From: Oceanospirillum beijerinckii DSM 7166
Lineage (GTDB): Bacteria; Pseudomonadota; Gammaproteobacteria; Pseudomonadales; Halomonadaceae
NCBI RefSeq assembly: GCF_000422425.1
Contig: NZ_KE383829.1
Location: forward strand, 184,021 to 248,020
Direction of reading: 5' to 3'
DNA: 64,000 nt
Shown here: piece by piece, positions 19,026 to 28,066 of the stretch
Numbering within the stretch: the stretch's first letter is position 1
How the letters are laid out: each line of letters begins with the position of its first letter
The notes under the pieces: generated by a model
What the model was told of the DNA's origin: nothing
The model's input: only the letters and a program-made list of their open reading frames with translations
Database searches by the model: none
Program-made: the position numbers and the translations under genes

Positions 19026-20147
19026 ATGGCGTGTGACTACATTGAATTGGCCAACAAAGGTGTTCAGGGTCTGCAGCCTTATCAGCCAGGGAAGCCGGTT
19101 GAAGAGCTGGAGCGTGAGCTGGGTATTAGCGATATCGTAAAGCTGGCCAGCAATGAGAACCCACTGGGCCCAAGCCCAAAGGCATTAGCGGCGATTCATA
19201 CGGTATTGACTGAGCTGACCCGATATCCCGATGGCAATGGTTTTCGTCTAAAAGCGGCTCTGGCCGAAAAACTGGGTGTGGGTACGGATCAGATCACGTT
19301 GGGCAACGGTTCTAACGATGTACTGGAGATGATTGCCCGCTCCTATCTGACCGCGCATAGTGCTTCCATGTACTCTCAGCATGCCTTTGCGGTGTATCCG
19401 ATTGTGACTCAGGCTATAGGTGCTCAGCATATTGCGGTACCGGCAAAGAACTGGGGGCATGATCTGCAGGCGATGGCGGAAGCGATTACCGATAAAACCC
19501 GAGTAATCTTTGTTGCTAATCCGAATAACCCAACGGGTACCTGGCTGACCGAAACTGAGCTGCGTGCTTTCCTGGATAAAGTACCTGAGCGTATTATTGT
19601 GGTGCTGGATGAGGCTTATACAGAGTATGTGGTCGAGGATGAGTTCCCGGACGGTATCACACTGCTGAAGGACTATCCAAGCCTGGTAGTGACCCGTACC
19701 TTCTCCAAGGCCTATGGCCTGGCGGGGCTGCGTATCGGTTATAGCGTCAGTAACCCGCAGGTGGCGGATATTCTGAACCGTATCCGTCAGCCGTTTAATG
19801 CCAATATTGCAGCCCAGGAAGCGGCGATTGCGGCACTGAATGATGAGGCTTACCTGCAACAGAGTGTTGAAGTGAATGCCGAAGGTATGAGCTATCTGGA
19901 AACTGAGTTTGCGCGCCTGGGGCTGGAATTTATACCATCGGTGGGTAACTTTATCTCCGTTGATGTCGGTCAGCCAGCGGCACCTGTCGATAAGGCTCTG
20001 CTGAATGAAGGTGTCATCGTACGTCCAGTAGCGCCTTATCAAATGCCCAACCATCTAAGGGTTTCCATTGGCACGATGGAAGAAAACCGTCGATTTATTC
20101 AGGCGCTGGAAAAAGTGCTGGGGGCGTTAGCGGGTGAGCAACAGTAA
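19026..20147 (+). CDS. hisC: Histidinol-phosphate aminotransferase (HisC2-type)
   Basis: 373-residue class I/II PLP aminotransferase. The N-terminal KLASNENPLGPSPKA, VFVANPNNPTGTW-like block, VLDEAYTEY and the PLP-lysine motif TFSKAYGLAGLRIGY are clear. In this gene order, between pheA and tyrA/aroA, the enzyme may also transaminate aromatic keto acids; that is inference from context. A good AAGGCGG precedes the start. The end overlaps the next gene's GTG start by 14 bp, implying translational coupling. Confidence 0.93.
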   Translation: MACDYIELANKGVQGLQPYQPGKPVEELERELGISDIVKLASNENPLGPSPKALAAIHTVLTELTRYPDGNGFRLKAALAEKLGVGTDQITLGNGSNDVLEMIARSYLTAHSASMYSQHAFAVYPIVTQAIGAQHIAVPAKNWGHDLQAMAEAITDKTRVIFVANPNNPTGTWLTETELRAFLDKVPERIIVVLDEAYTEYVVEDEFPDGITLLKDYPSLVVTRTFSKAYGLAGLRIGYSVSNPQVADILNRIRQPFNANIAAQEAAIAALNDEAYLQQSVEVNAEGMSYLETEFARLGLEFIPSVGNFISVDVGQPAAPVDKALLNEGVIVRPVAPYQMPNHLRVSIGTMEENRRFIQALEKVLGALAGEQQ

Positions 20148-22425
20148 TTTTTCTAATCAAGCGCGTGAATCTGACAAGCCGTCTTTATCGGTAGAAAGTG
20201 ACTTTAGTGGTCAGGAAATTACCGCTATTAAAACCACACTGATTATCGGTCTGGGTCTCATTGGTGGCTCCCTGGCTCTGGCGCTGAAAAAAGCGGGTTT
20301 GGGCGGTACCATTATCGGTTGTGACCGGGATCAGGAAGAGGTCGATCTGGCGATTAAGATCGGTATGATTGATCAGGGCTCAACCTGGGCAGAGGACTGG
20401 ATCGCTCAGGCGGATCTGATCGTGATCTCGGTGCCTGTGATCGCTATGGAATCTGTGATGCAGCAGATTAAACCTCTGCTGCGCCCCGATACCCTGATCA
20501 CAGATGTGGGTAGCAGTAAAGGCTCTGTGCTGGCGGGTGCTGAGCGGGTTTGGGGCTCTCTGCCGGATAACTTTGTTCTGGGTCACCCGATTGCCGGTTC
20601 CGAGAAAAGCGGTGTTGCCGCTGCCTTGGTGGATTTGTATCAGCATCACAAGGTGATTATTACGCCAGCGGCCAACAACCCAGACCCTGCGGTGCGCTGC
20701 ATTGCCCAGATGTGGCAGGCATGTGGTGCAGACGTGCTGAGTATGGATATTCCGCGCCACGATGAAGTGTTGGCGGCGACCAGTCACTTGCCCCATATGC
20801 TGGCGTTTTCTCTGGTGGATACTCTGGCCCGTCAGGATGAGAGTCTGGAGATCTTCCGTTATGCGGCGGGTGGTTTCCGTGACTTTACCCGTATTGCTGC
20901 CAGCGATCCCGTTATGTGGCGGGATATCTATACGGCAAATAAAGATGCTGTGCTTAATGCGCTGACCCAGTTTGAAGAGGGTTTGGCAACGTTAAGAACA
21001 GCGATCGAACAATCAGACAGTGATGCCATGCTGCGCATCTTTACCCGGGCCAAATCGGCGCGGGAACATTTTTCAAGAATTCTGGAAAACTCGGCTTATA
21101 TCCCTATGGAAAACAAATTAATTCATTACCGTGCGGCACCGGCGGGTGCTCTTTCTGGTCGTTTACGTGTACCGGGTGATAAATCTATCTCTCATCGGTC
21201 CATTATGTTGGGCTCCCTGGCGGAAGGTACCACTCATATTAAAGGCTTCCTGGAAGGTGAGGACAGTCTGGCGACGCTGCAGGCGTTCCGCGATATGGGC
21301 GTGGTGATTGAAGGCCCGCACCAGGGTGAGGTGACGGTGCATGGTGTTGGTCTGCACGGCTTACAGAAACCGGCTGGTCCTCTGTATCTGGGGAACTCAG
21401 GTACTTCTATGCGTCTGCTGGCAGGTCTGATGGCGGGGCAGGACTTTGACGTTGAGCTGACCGGTGATGCCTCTCTGACCAAGCGTCCTATGGAGCGTGT
21501 TGCTAAGCCGCTGCGTGATATGGGGGCTGTGGTTGAAACCGCTGAAGGCGGTCGCCCGCCGATGCTGATCAAGGGCGGTCAGCCGCTGAAGGGGATCGAC
21601 TATGTGATGCCTATGGCCAGTGCTCAGGTGAAATCCTGTGTGTTGCTGGCGGGCCTGTATGCCGACGGCGTAACTCAGACCACTGAACCGGCTCCTACCC
21701 GTGATCATACCGAGCGTATGTTGACTGGCTTTGGTTATCCTGTGGCTCGTGATGGTGCCAAGGCTTCTTTGCAAGGTGGTGGTAAGCTGACAGCGAGTGA
21801 TATTGATGTACCGTCGGATATCTCTTCTGCTGCCTTCTTTATGGTGGCGGGTTCTATCGCACCGGATTCCGAGATTGTAATTGAGCATGTAGGCCTGAAT
21901 CCGACCCGCGTAGGGGTGATCAATATCCTGAAGCTGATGGGTGCGGATATCACGCTGGAAAACGAAGCGGAAGTGGGTGGTGAGCCGGTTGCGGATATTC
22001 GTGTGCGTTCTGCTCAGCTGAAGGGGATCGATATTCCTCTGGATCAGGTGCCTCTGGCCATTGATGAATTCCCTGTACTGTTTGTGGCAGCTGCTTGTGC
22101 TGAAGGCACGACCCGTCTGCGTGGTGCAGAAGAGCTGCGTGTTAAAGAGAGTGACCGTATCCAGGTGATGGCCGATGGTCTGCTGGCGTTAGGTGTGGAT
22201 TGCACTGTAGTGGAAGACGGTATTGATATTGTCGGTGGCGTCATCAAAGGTGGTTCTGTGCATAGCCGTGATGATCACCGTATCGCTATGTCTTTTGCCG
22301 TGGCTTCCCTGCGCGCCGAGGGCGAAATCTTTATCGAAGATTGCGCCAATGTCGCGACTTCTTTCCCAGGCTTTGTTGAACTGGCCAATGGTGCGGGCTT
22401 CAGCCTGAGTGTGGAAGAAGAGTAA
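20134..22425 (+). CDS. Bifunctional prephenate dehydrogenase / EPSP synthase (TyrA-AroA fusion)
   Basis: 763 residues. The N-terminal TyrA domain (about 30-310) has the NAD-binding LIIGLGLIGGSLALALKKAG and HPIAGSEKSG; it makes 4-hydroxyphenylpyruvate. The C-terminal AroA domain (about 330-763) has APAGALSGRLRVPGDKSISH, LGNSGTSMRLLAGLM and the late DHRIAMSFAVA motif; it joins shikimate-3-phosphate with PEP. The fusion is known from pseudomonads and relatives. The GTG start at 20134 lies inside hisC. The two enzymes act at different points of one pathway: AroA before chorismate, TyrA after it. EPSP synthase motif GTSMR is the ordinary class I form. Confidence 0.94.
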   Translation: MSNSNFSNQARESDKPSLSVESDFSGQEITAIKTTLIIGLGLIGGSLALALKKAGLGGTIIGCDRDQEEVDLAIKIGMIDQGSTWAEDWIAQADLIVISVPVIAMESVMQQIKPLLRPDTLITDVGSSKGSVLAGAERVWGSLPDNFVLGHPIAGSEKSGVAAALVDLYQHHKVIITPAANNPDPAVRCIAQMWQACGADVLSMDIPRHDEVLAATSHLPHMLAFSLVDTLARQDESLEIFRYAAGGFRDFTRIAASDPVMWRDIYTANKDAVLNALTQFEEGLATLRTAIEQSDSDAMLRIFTRAKSAREHFSRILENSAYIPMENKLIHYRAAPAGALSGRLRVPGDKSISHRSIMLGSLAEGTTHIKGFLEGEDSLATLQAFRDMGVVIEGPHQGEVTVHGVGLHGLQKPAGPLYLGNSGTSMRLLAGLMAGQDFDVELTGDASLTKRPMERVAKPLRDMGAVVETAEGGRPPMLIKGGQPLKGIDYVMPMASAQVKSCVLLAGLYADGVTQTTEPAPTRDHTERMLTGFGYPVARDGAKASLQGGGKLTASDIDVPSDISSAAFFMVAGSIAPDSEIVIEHVGLNPTRVGVINILKLMGADITLENEAEVGGEPVADIRVRSAQLKGIDIPLDQVPLAIDEFPVLFVAAACAEGTTRLRGAEELRVKESDRIQVMADGLLALGVDCTVVEDGIDIVGGVIKGGSVHSRDDHRIAMSFAVASLRAEGEIFIEDCANVATSFPGFVELANGAGFSLSVEEE

Positions 22426-22500
22426 CCTCTATACAGTGGGACTAGGTTTTGGCTGTTAAACTGCCAAGAAACGGTTTCATTGCAGTGCATTAGATTCAAT

Positions 22501-22536
22501 AAAAGCCTTTGTCCAAATAGTGGGCAAAGGCTTTTT
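22501..22536 (+). terminator. Rho-independent terminator after tyrA-aroA
   Basis: Stem AAAAGCCTTTGTCC (22501-22514) with GGGCAAAGGCTTTT (22522-22535), one T-G pair, 7-nt loop, T tail. Its presence means cmk needs its own promoter within the next 136 bp. Confidence 0.88.
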
Positions 22537-22572
22537 CCTAATCGGCGCTAATCTTCAAACTATAAAATAAGC

Positions 22573-22650
22573 AGCAAAACAAAAGTTTTCCGAACATGTG
22601 ACATCATGTTTTGATGCCTTGTAAAAATATCGACAGACTTTTGTTTTGCT
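22573..22650 (+). repeat. Inverted-repeat element family B, copy 1 (upstream of cmk)
   Basis: Perfect 14-bp terminal inverted repeats AGCAAAACAAAAGT (22573-22586) and ACTTTTGTTTTGCT (22637-22650). Inside is a smaller hairpin AACATG-TGACAT-CATGTT (22593-22610). The right half ATATCGACAGACTTTTGTTT matches copy 3. It ends 22 bp before the cmk start, so any cmk transcript from the gap after the terminator must begin in or next to it. Confidence 0.85.
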
Positions 22651-22672
22651 CTGTCTTGGATGAGATTTTATT

Positions 22673-23350
22673 GTGATTCCTGTTATTACACTGGATGGGC
22701 CGGGTGGTGCCGGTAAGGGAACAATCAGTCAAATTATTGCCGGTCGTTTGGGCTGGCATCTGCTGGATAGCGGTGCCCTGTATCGACTGACCGCATTGGC
22801 GGCTGAGCGTCATGGCGTGGCGTTTGATGATGAAGCGGCATTAGCGGATGTGGCGCGTCAGCTGGATGTGGCGTTTCTGCCTGGCGAAGAGAATGAGCCG
22901 GTACGTGTTATGTTGGAAGGTGAAGAAGTTTCCAAAGAAATTCGTACCGAAAGCTGTGGTAATAATGCTTCTAAAGTGGCGGCTCTGAATGCTGTACGTG
23001 ATGCCCTGTTGCAACGTCAGAGAGATTTTAAGCAGGCACCGGGTGTGGTCGCTGATGGTCGTGATATGGGTACTGTGGTATTTACCGAAGCACCGCTGAA
23101 GATCTACCTGACAGCCAGCGCCGAAGAACGGGCTAATCGAAGAGTAAAACAGTTGCAAGATAAAGGCATTGATGTTAAATTCCAAGCCATTTTAAGCGAG
23201 ATACAAACTCGCGACGAGCGTGATATGAACCGTGCTGTGGCGCCTTTAAAGCCGGCAGACGATGGAATCACGCTGGATACTACCGATATGTCGATCCCGG
23301 AAGTGGTAAACCACATCATCGATTTGGCTAGAGAACGCTCTCTGGTCTGA
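22673..23350 (+). CDS. cmk: Cytidylate kinase
   Basis: Phosphorylates CMP/dCMP to the diphosphate using ATP. 225 residues. P-loop GPGGAGKGT at about 8-16; the typical [10 protein letters not shown] and [12 protein letters not shown] motifs follow. The start is GTG at 22673, leaving only 22 bp to the family B element; no AUG is available closer to the P-loop. It is followed by rpsA after 231 bp, the classic cmk-rpsA order. Confidence 0.96.
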   Translation: MIPVITLDGPGGAGKGTISQIIAGRLGWHLLDSGALYRLTALAAERHGVAFDDEAALADVARQLDVAFLPGEENEPVRVMLEGEEVSKEIRTESCGNNASKVAALNAVRDALLQRQRDFKQAPGVVADGRDMGTVVFTEAPLKIYLTASAEERANRRVKQLQDKGIDVKFQAILSEIQTRDERDMNRAVAPLKPADDGITLDTTDMSIPEVVNHIIDLARERSLV

Positions 23351-23581
23351 TGGTGTTTTTTCTTTTTTCGGTACTGTGTCGGGCTGAGCGTCATAGGGAA
23401 TGATCGTCCTTAATCTGATAAACGATCCTTGTCTGAACCAGTGTTAACGCTGCCCGGTACATATTTTGAATGAAGCCCGTATTTACTGGTGATACGGAGA
23501 CTGCGGAGAAGCAAAGCCATCGTGCACACTTTTGTGATGCCGGTTTTGTTATCCCTAACTGATGATTACACAGGAAAAATA

Positions 23582-25261
23582 ATGAGCGAATTAAGCTTTG
23601 CTGAACTGTTCGAACAGAGCCTTCAAGAAGTTAACATGGAGCCAGGTTCGATCGTAGCTGCAACTGTAGTTGATATCGATGGTGACTGGGTAACCGTACA
23701 CGCGGGCCTGAAATCTGAAGGCGTTATCCCACGCTCTCAGTTTGTTAACGAAGGTGAAGAGTTTACTCTGAGCATCGGTGACGAAGTTCAAGTAGCTCTG
23801 GAAGCTGTTGAAGACGGTTTCGGTGAGACGCGTCTGTCTCGTGAAAAAGCGAAACGCGCTGAGTCTTGGAAAGGTCTGGAAAAAGCCTTCGAAGAGAACG
23901 AAATTGTTAAAGGTATCATCAACGGTAAAGTTAAAGGTGGCTTCACTGTTGACGTACATAACATCCGTGCGTTCCTGCCTGGTTCTCTGGTTGACGTACG
24001 TCCTGTACGTGACACCACTCACCTGGAAGGTAAAGAGCTGGACTTCCGCGTAATCAAGCTGGATCCTAAGCGTAACAACGTTGTTGTTTCCCGTCGTTCG
24101 GTTCTGGAAGCTGAAAACTCTGCAGAGCGCGAGCAGCTGCTGGCTAACCTGCAGGAAGGTCAAGAAGTTAAAGGTATCGTTAAGAACCTGACTGACTACG
24201 GTGCATTCGTTGATCTGGGTGGTGTTGATGGCCTGCTGCACATCACTGACATGGCTTGGAAGCGCATTAAGCACCCAAGCGAGATCGTAAACGTTGGTGA
24301 CGAAATCCTGGTTAAAGTACTGAAGTTCGACCGTGAGCGTAACCGTGTTTCTCTGGGTCTGAAGCAACTGGGTGAAGATCCATGGGTGAACATCATCAAT
24401 CGTTACCCAGAAGGTACTAAAGTTAAGGCTCGTGTAACTAACCTGACTGACTACGGCTGCTTCGCAGAGCTGGAAGAAGGTGTTGAAGGTCTGGTACACG
24501 TGTCTGAAATGGACTGGACTAACAAGAACATCCACCCATCTAAAGTTGTTCAAGTGGGCGACGAAGTGGAAGTTATGGTACTGGATATCGACGAAGAGCG
24601 TCGTCGTATTTCTCTGGGTATCAAACAGTGCACTCCAAACCCATGGGAAGAGTTCTCTGGCAAGTTCAACAAGAACGACAAAGTTACCGGTTCTATCAAG
24701 TCTATTACTGACTTCGGTATCTTCATCGGTCTGGACGGCGGCATCGACGGTCTGGTTCACCTGTCTGACATCTCCTGGAACGAAGCAGGCGAAGAAGCAG
24801 TACGTAAGTACAAGAAAGGCGACGAGATCGAAACTATCATCCTGTCTATCGACCCAGAGCGTGAGCGTATCTCCCTGGGTATCAAGCAGCTGGATAGCGA
24901 TCCATTCCAGGAATACGTAGCTGAGAACGACAAAGGCACTCTGGTAACTGGTAAAGTTATCGCTGTAGACGCTAAAGAAGCGACTATCGAGCTGGCTGGC
25001 GACGTGACTGCTACCCTGAAAGCGTCTGAAATCAGCCGCGACAAGGTTGAAGATGCACGCAACGTGCTGAACGAAGGTGATGAAGTTGAAGCTAAGATCG
25101 TTAGCATTGACCGTAAGAACCGCGTAATCAGCCTGTCTGTGAAAGCGAAAGATGCTGCTGACGAGAAAGCGGCTCTGGCTAAAGTGCGTTCACAGGAAGT
25201 TGAAGCTGCAGGTCCAACCACTATTGGTGACCTGATCAAGCAGCAGATGGAACAGAACTAA
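23582..25261 (+). CDS. rpsA: 30S ribosomal protein S1
   Basis: 559 residues with six S1/OB-fold repeats (about 20-90, 105-170, 190-260, 275-350, 360-435 and 450-520); binds mRNA on the small subunit and is needed for initiation on structured leaders. I start at the ATG at 23582 ([14 protein letters not shown]), preceded by CAGGA; a longer open frame from 23489 has no support. Codon use is strongly biased, as expected for a highly expressed gene. Normally ihfB follows directly; here a terminator and an unrelated gene follow, with ihfB found 12 kb away on the other strand. Confidence 0.97.
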   Translation: MSELSFAELFEQSLQEVNMEPGSIVAATVVDIDGDWVTVHAGLKSEGVIPRSQFVNEGEEFTLSIGDEVQVALEAVEDGFGETRLSREKAKRAESWKGLEKAFEENEIVKGIINGKVKGGFTVDVHNIRAFLPGSLVDVRPVRDTTHLEGKELDFRVIKLDPKRNNVVVSRRSVLEAENSAEREQLLANLQEGQEVKGIVKNLTDYGAFVDLGGVDGLLHITDMAWKRIKHPSEIVNVGDEILVKVLKFDRERNRVSLGLKQLGEDPWVNIINRYPEGTKVKARVTNLTDYGCFAELEEGVEGLVHVSEMDWTNKNIHPSKVVQVGDEVEVMVLDIDEERRRISLGIKQCTPNPWEEFSGKFNKNDKVTGSIKSITDFGIFIGLDGGIDGLVHLSDISWNEAGEEAVRKYKKGDEIETIILSIDPERERISLGIKQLDSDPFQEYVAENDKGTLVTGKVIAVDAKEATIELAGDVTATLKASEISRDKVEDARNVLNEGDEVEAKIVSIDRKNRVISLSVKAKDAADEKAALAKVRSQEVEAAGPTTIGDLIKQQMEQN

Positions 25262-25295
25262 GATTACTTCTTAGTCTCTGATTCAATCTGAATCG

Positions 25296-25328
25296 AAAAG
25301 CCACCGTCTTGTACGGTGGCTTTTTTTT
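25296..25328 (+). terminator. Rho-independent terminator after rpsA
   Basis: Stem AAAAGCCACCGT (25296-25307) with ACGGTGGCTTTT (25313-25324), 5-nt loop, followed by further T residues. Very strong. Confidence 0.92.
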
Positions 25329-25637
25329 GTCGTTAGGAAAGTAAAAGAATTTATTAGCAATAGTATTCTATTGTTCTGTTTCTCTAATAATATTCTTTCT
25401 GTATTAGGTTTTTCTGTTCTTTTGATTGGAATTATATTGTCAGGGCAGTAAGTACTTGATGTAAGTACGCGTAAGGCTGTTTCGCGACAGAATAGTGTAA
25501 GAAATACACATTGCCGTAAAATAAAAGTGCTTGAATGATAACTTTTAGCTGCTACATTGCTGTGTTGTTGCGGTGCAAAGCTTAAAGAATCATCCGATAT
25601 CAAGTTATATGAGCCATAAGGATACAAGGATTGGCAT
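25329..25637. other. AT-rich gap before the NHL gene
   Basis: About 310 AT-rich bases between the rpsA terminator and the NHL-repeat gene. It must hold that gene's promoter, but I see no convincing -35/-10 pair, repeat or coding sequence. An open frame on the minus strand covering it includes the terminator and has no family resemblance. Confidence 0.4.
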
Positions 25638-27704
25638 ATGGGAATTTCTTTTCAATCATTTATCGGTAGAACAGTTGATGAGTTGCCGGAGTTACCCGCT
25701 CGTAGTGCGGGTAATATCTCACTTAACACACCAGTAGGCAGCTGTGTTGATCGCTATAAGCGGATTTGGTTAGCGGATACGGCCCATAATCGTCTGGTGA
25801 TTTTTGATCAGGATCTGGATCATATTTTAGGTGCATATGGTTCAACTGGCTCCGGCCCGGATCAGTTTAATATGCCATTCCGCTTGCTGGCTCATCCACA
25901 GAAGAACTGGATCTATGTCACGGATATCGGTAATTATCGCGTACATATTCTGGAATACGATGAAGCACTGAATATTTCACACGTCACCTGTTTTGGTAAT
26001 GAGCCGGAAGTGGATCTGAAAGGTCCAAACGGTATTGTTTATTATCAAAACAAGTTATGTGTCGCTGATGAGTTTTATGAAGGTGAAGACGGGCAGAGTC
26101 GACTGGTGATTTTCACCGATGAAGGGCGGTTCGTTAAAAGTATTCATCAGATCGACTGTAGTCGCAGTGAAGACCCTTTGCATCTGCTGTGGCCCCAGGG
26201 CTTGAGTCTGGACTCAATGGGTAATATATATATTGCAAATACGGGCTTTAACACCGTTGTGCGTTGTGACTGGGATGGCAGAGGTGTTCCATTCTCAGGG
26301 ACTAAAAAGTCTTATATCGATGGTTTGGAGTTGGCCCGGGATGTGTCCTGCGTGCAAGGTAAAATTCTGATTCCGGGTGGTGAAGCTAACGCAATCTCGG
26401 TTTACGCCATGAATGGTCGTAAGCAGGGGAAGTTGGAAGGATTTTTTGCCCCGATTCAAATTACAGATCACCCCGATCTGCACAAGCTGCTGATCACCGA
26501 GCCTATCCTGGCTAATCTGCAGTTACATAAGATTAACCTGAAATCCGTACAGCGCAATAATGCGCGCCCCACCGAAGTACTGACTTTTGTGGGTGATGAA
26601 AGGGATAATCCGGGGCAGCTGCATTTTGTCACTTCGGTCACGGGTGATATTGCGCCCGGTAATCCGGTGCAAAGTAGCTGTAAAGGCACTCATTATCTGG
26701 AGCAAATGCTGGATCAGCAGCAGGAGATGCAGGAGCAGATTATTAGGGCCATGCAGTTATCCGGCGCACCTTCCTGGCTCAGTATGGGAATCAACTTTCA
26801 GGCCGAATGGTATCAGCGTTGGCAGGAAACCTGGCTGAGAATGTTCCTGGGGGAGCGTTTTAAAGAACCTGATGAGCTGCTGTGGATGGTTGATGCGGGT
26901 AATTATCAGCTGCAGGCGACAGAAAACAGTGGTGAAGACAGCTTGCGCCCCGCCAGTATTCCTATGTTACCGGGCTCTTTAGGTGTGGCGACATTAACAC
27001 CTGATGAGCCATTGCCGGGTCAACTGGATCATTCAGTGCCTCTTCTGGTTGTCAGTAACTTTCTGAGTAGCATTGTGACTGTCTATCAATACAGCCCTAT
27101 GTTAGGTCAGTTGATTCCTTATACTGTTTTTGGCTCGCAGGGGGCTGCTTCCTGGCAGCTGAATAAGCCCCAGGGCATCGCTATCGATCCTACCAATAAT
27201 GATATTTTGATTGCCGATTCAGGCAATAATCGCATTTCACGTTGGCGCTTAACCGCCGGAGGTATTGCTGGTTTGGTGGATACTTTTGGTGAGCTGGGTG
27301 ACTTACCCGGTGAGTTTCATACACCATCCGATGTAGCGGTGGATCAACAGGGGCTGTGTTACGTTACCGACCAGTTTAACAACCGTATTCAGGTATTTGA
27401 TGGTAAAGGACAGTGGCTCAGGAGCTTTGGTCAGGAAGGTTATGGTGTGGATAATGCCAACTTCTTACTGCCTACCAGTATCGAGTATGAAAATGGCCAT
27501 CTTTTTATTTCTGATCTGGTGAACCGTGCCATTAAGGTGTTCGATACCGATGGCAGGATTGTCGATAGTTTCTTTGGTTTTGGTGCTGATGAAAATAAAG
27601 GTCAATTGTGGATGCCTTACCTGCTGCATGTGCGTGAGGGCAAGGTTTATCTGCCGGATTGTGCATTAAACCGGGTCAATGTATATCACTTTGACTACTC
27701 CTAA
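25638..27704 (+). CDS. Large NHL-repeat double beta-propeller protein
   Basis: 688 residues, no signal peptide and no membrane segment, so probably cytoplasmic. The N-terminal half (about 30-315) holds NHL-type blades such as RIWLADTAHNRLVIFD and WIYVTDIGNYRVHILEY. A helical insert follows (about 350-430, rich in Gln/Glu/Trp: QMLDQQQEMQEQI, WYQRWQETWLRMF). The second propeller (about 470-688) has DILIADSGNNRISRW, LCYVTDQFNNRIQVFDG and LFISDLVNRAIKVFD. NHL propellers usually bind protein or RNA partners; no enzymatic motif is seen. It is followed 29 bp later by an 82-residue protein and then a chemoreceptor on the same strand. Confidence 0.8.
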   Translation: MGISFQSFIGRTVDELPELPARSAGNISLNTPVGSCVDRYKRIWLADTAHNRLVIFDQDLDHILGAYGSTGSGPDQFNMPFRLLAHPQKNWIYVTDIGNYRVHILEYDEALNISHVTCFGNEPEVDLKGPNGIVYYQNKLCVADEFYEGEDGQSRLVIFTDEGRFVKSIHQIDCSRSEDPLHLLWPQGLSLDSMGNIYIANTGFNTVVRCDWDGRGVPFSGTKKSYIDGLELARDVSCVQGKILIPGGEANAISVYAMNGRKQGKLEGFFAPIQITDHPDLHKLLITEPILANLQLHKINLKSVQRNNARPTEVLTFVGDERDNPGQLHFVTSVTGDIAPGNPVQSSCKGTHYLEQMLDQQQEMQEQIIRAMQLSGAPSWLSMGINFQAEWYQRWQETWLRMFLGERFKEPDELLWMVDAGNYQLQATENSGEDSLRPASIPMLPGSLGVATLTPDEPLPGQLDHSVPLLVVSNFLSSIVTVYQYSPMLGQLIPYTVFGSQGAASWQLNKPQGIAIDPTNNDILIADSGNNRISRWRLTAGGIAGLVDTFGELGDLPGEFHTPSDVAVDQQGLCYVTDQFNNRIQVFDGKGQWLRSFGQEGYGVDNANFLLPTSIEYENGHLFISDLVNRAIKVFDTDGRIVDSFFGFGADENKGQLWMPYLLHVREGKVYLPDCALNRVNVYHFDYS

Positions 27705-27733
27705 CCAAGACAAATCAAGCAGGCAGGTGAATT

Positions 27734-27982
27734 ATGGTGAGTGTATTTAAACGTGCGGCAAGCAAGCGTTTGAAGCATAAAAAAAACGTTCAGCAGCAGC
27801 CAACTGAAGTATTGTCGGATGTCGAATCGCAAGTTTTGTTACATGAAGTGCAAGAGCTGATTGCTGAGGTTGAGAGTGCTGCTGAAGGGCAGAAAGAAGA
27901 TGTCACTCAGCGTCTGAAACAAGTGCATGAACAGCATAAGGCTATTTTAGCCAAGCAGCGTATCACCGGCCCTCTGGGCTAG
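27734..27982 (+). CDS. Small charged coiled-coil-like protein of unknown function
   Basis: 82 residues, not recognised. The N-terminus is very basic (KRAASKRLKHKK); the rest is a predicted amphipathic helix with heptad-like VLLHEVQELIAEVESA and VTQRLKQVHEQHKAIL, ending in ITGPLG. No cysteines, no signal peptide. AGGTG lies 6 nt before the ATG. The 29-bp spacing from the NHL gene and 84 bp to the chemoreceptor suggest an operon; it may be a partner of one of them, which is inference only. Confidence 0.65.
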   Translation: MVSVFKRAASKRLKHKKNVQQQPTEVLSDVESQVLLHEVQELIAEVESAAEGQKEDVTQRLKQVHEQHKAILAKQRITGPLG

Positions 27983-28066
27983 AGGTTGTTTTCTATATCA
28001 GGCCAGTGGATGCACCGTAGTAGCGCTGCCGTACTGGCTTAGGTTGACGTTAAATGAGAATTCAAT

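Noticed and set aside
23591..24760. A 389-codon open frame antisense to rpsA
   Set aside because: Repetitive composition reflecting the S1 repeats on the other strand; no start signal.
25283..25627. A 114-codon open frame on the minus strand before the NHL gene
   Set aside because: It covers the rpsA terminator, has no Shine-Dalgarno and no family resemblance.
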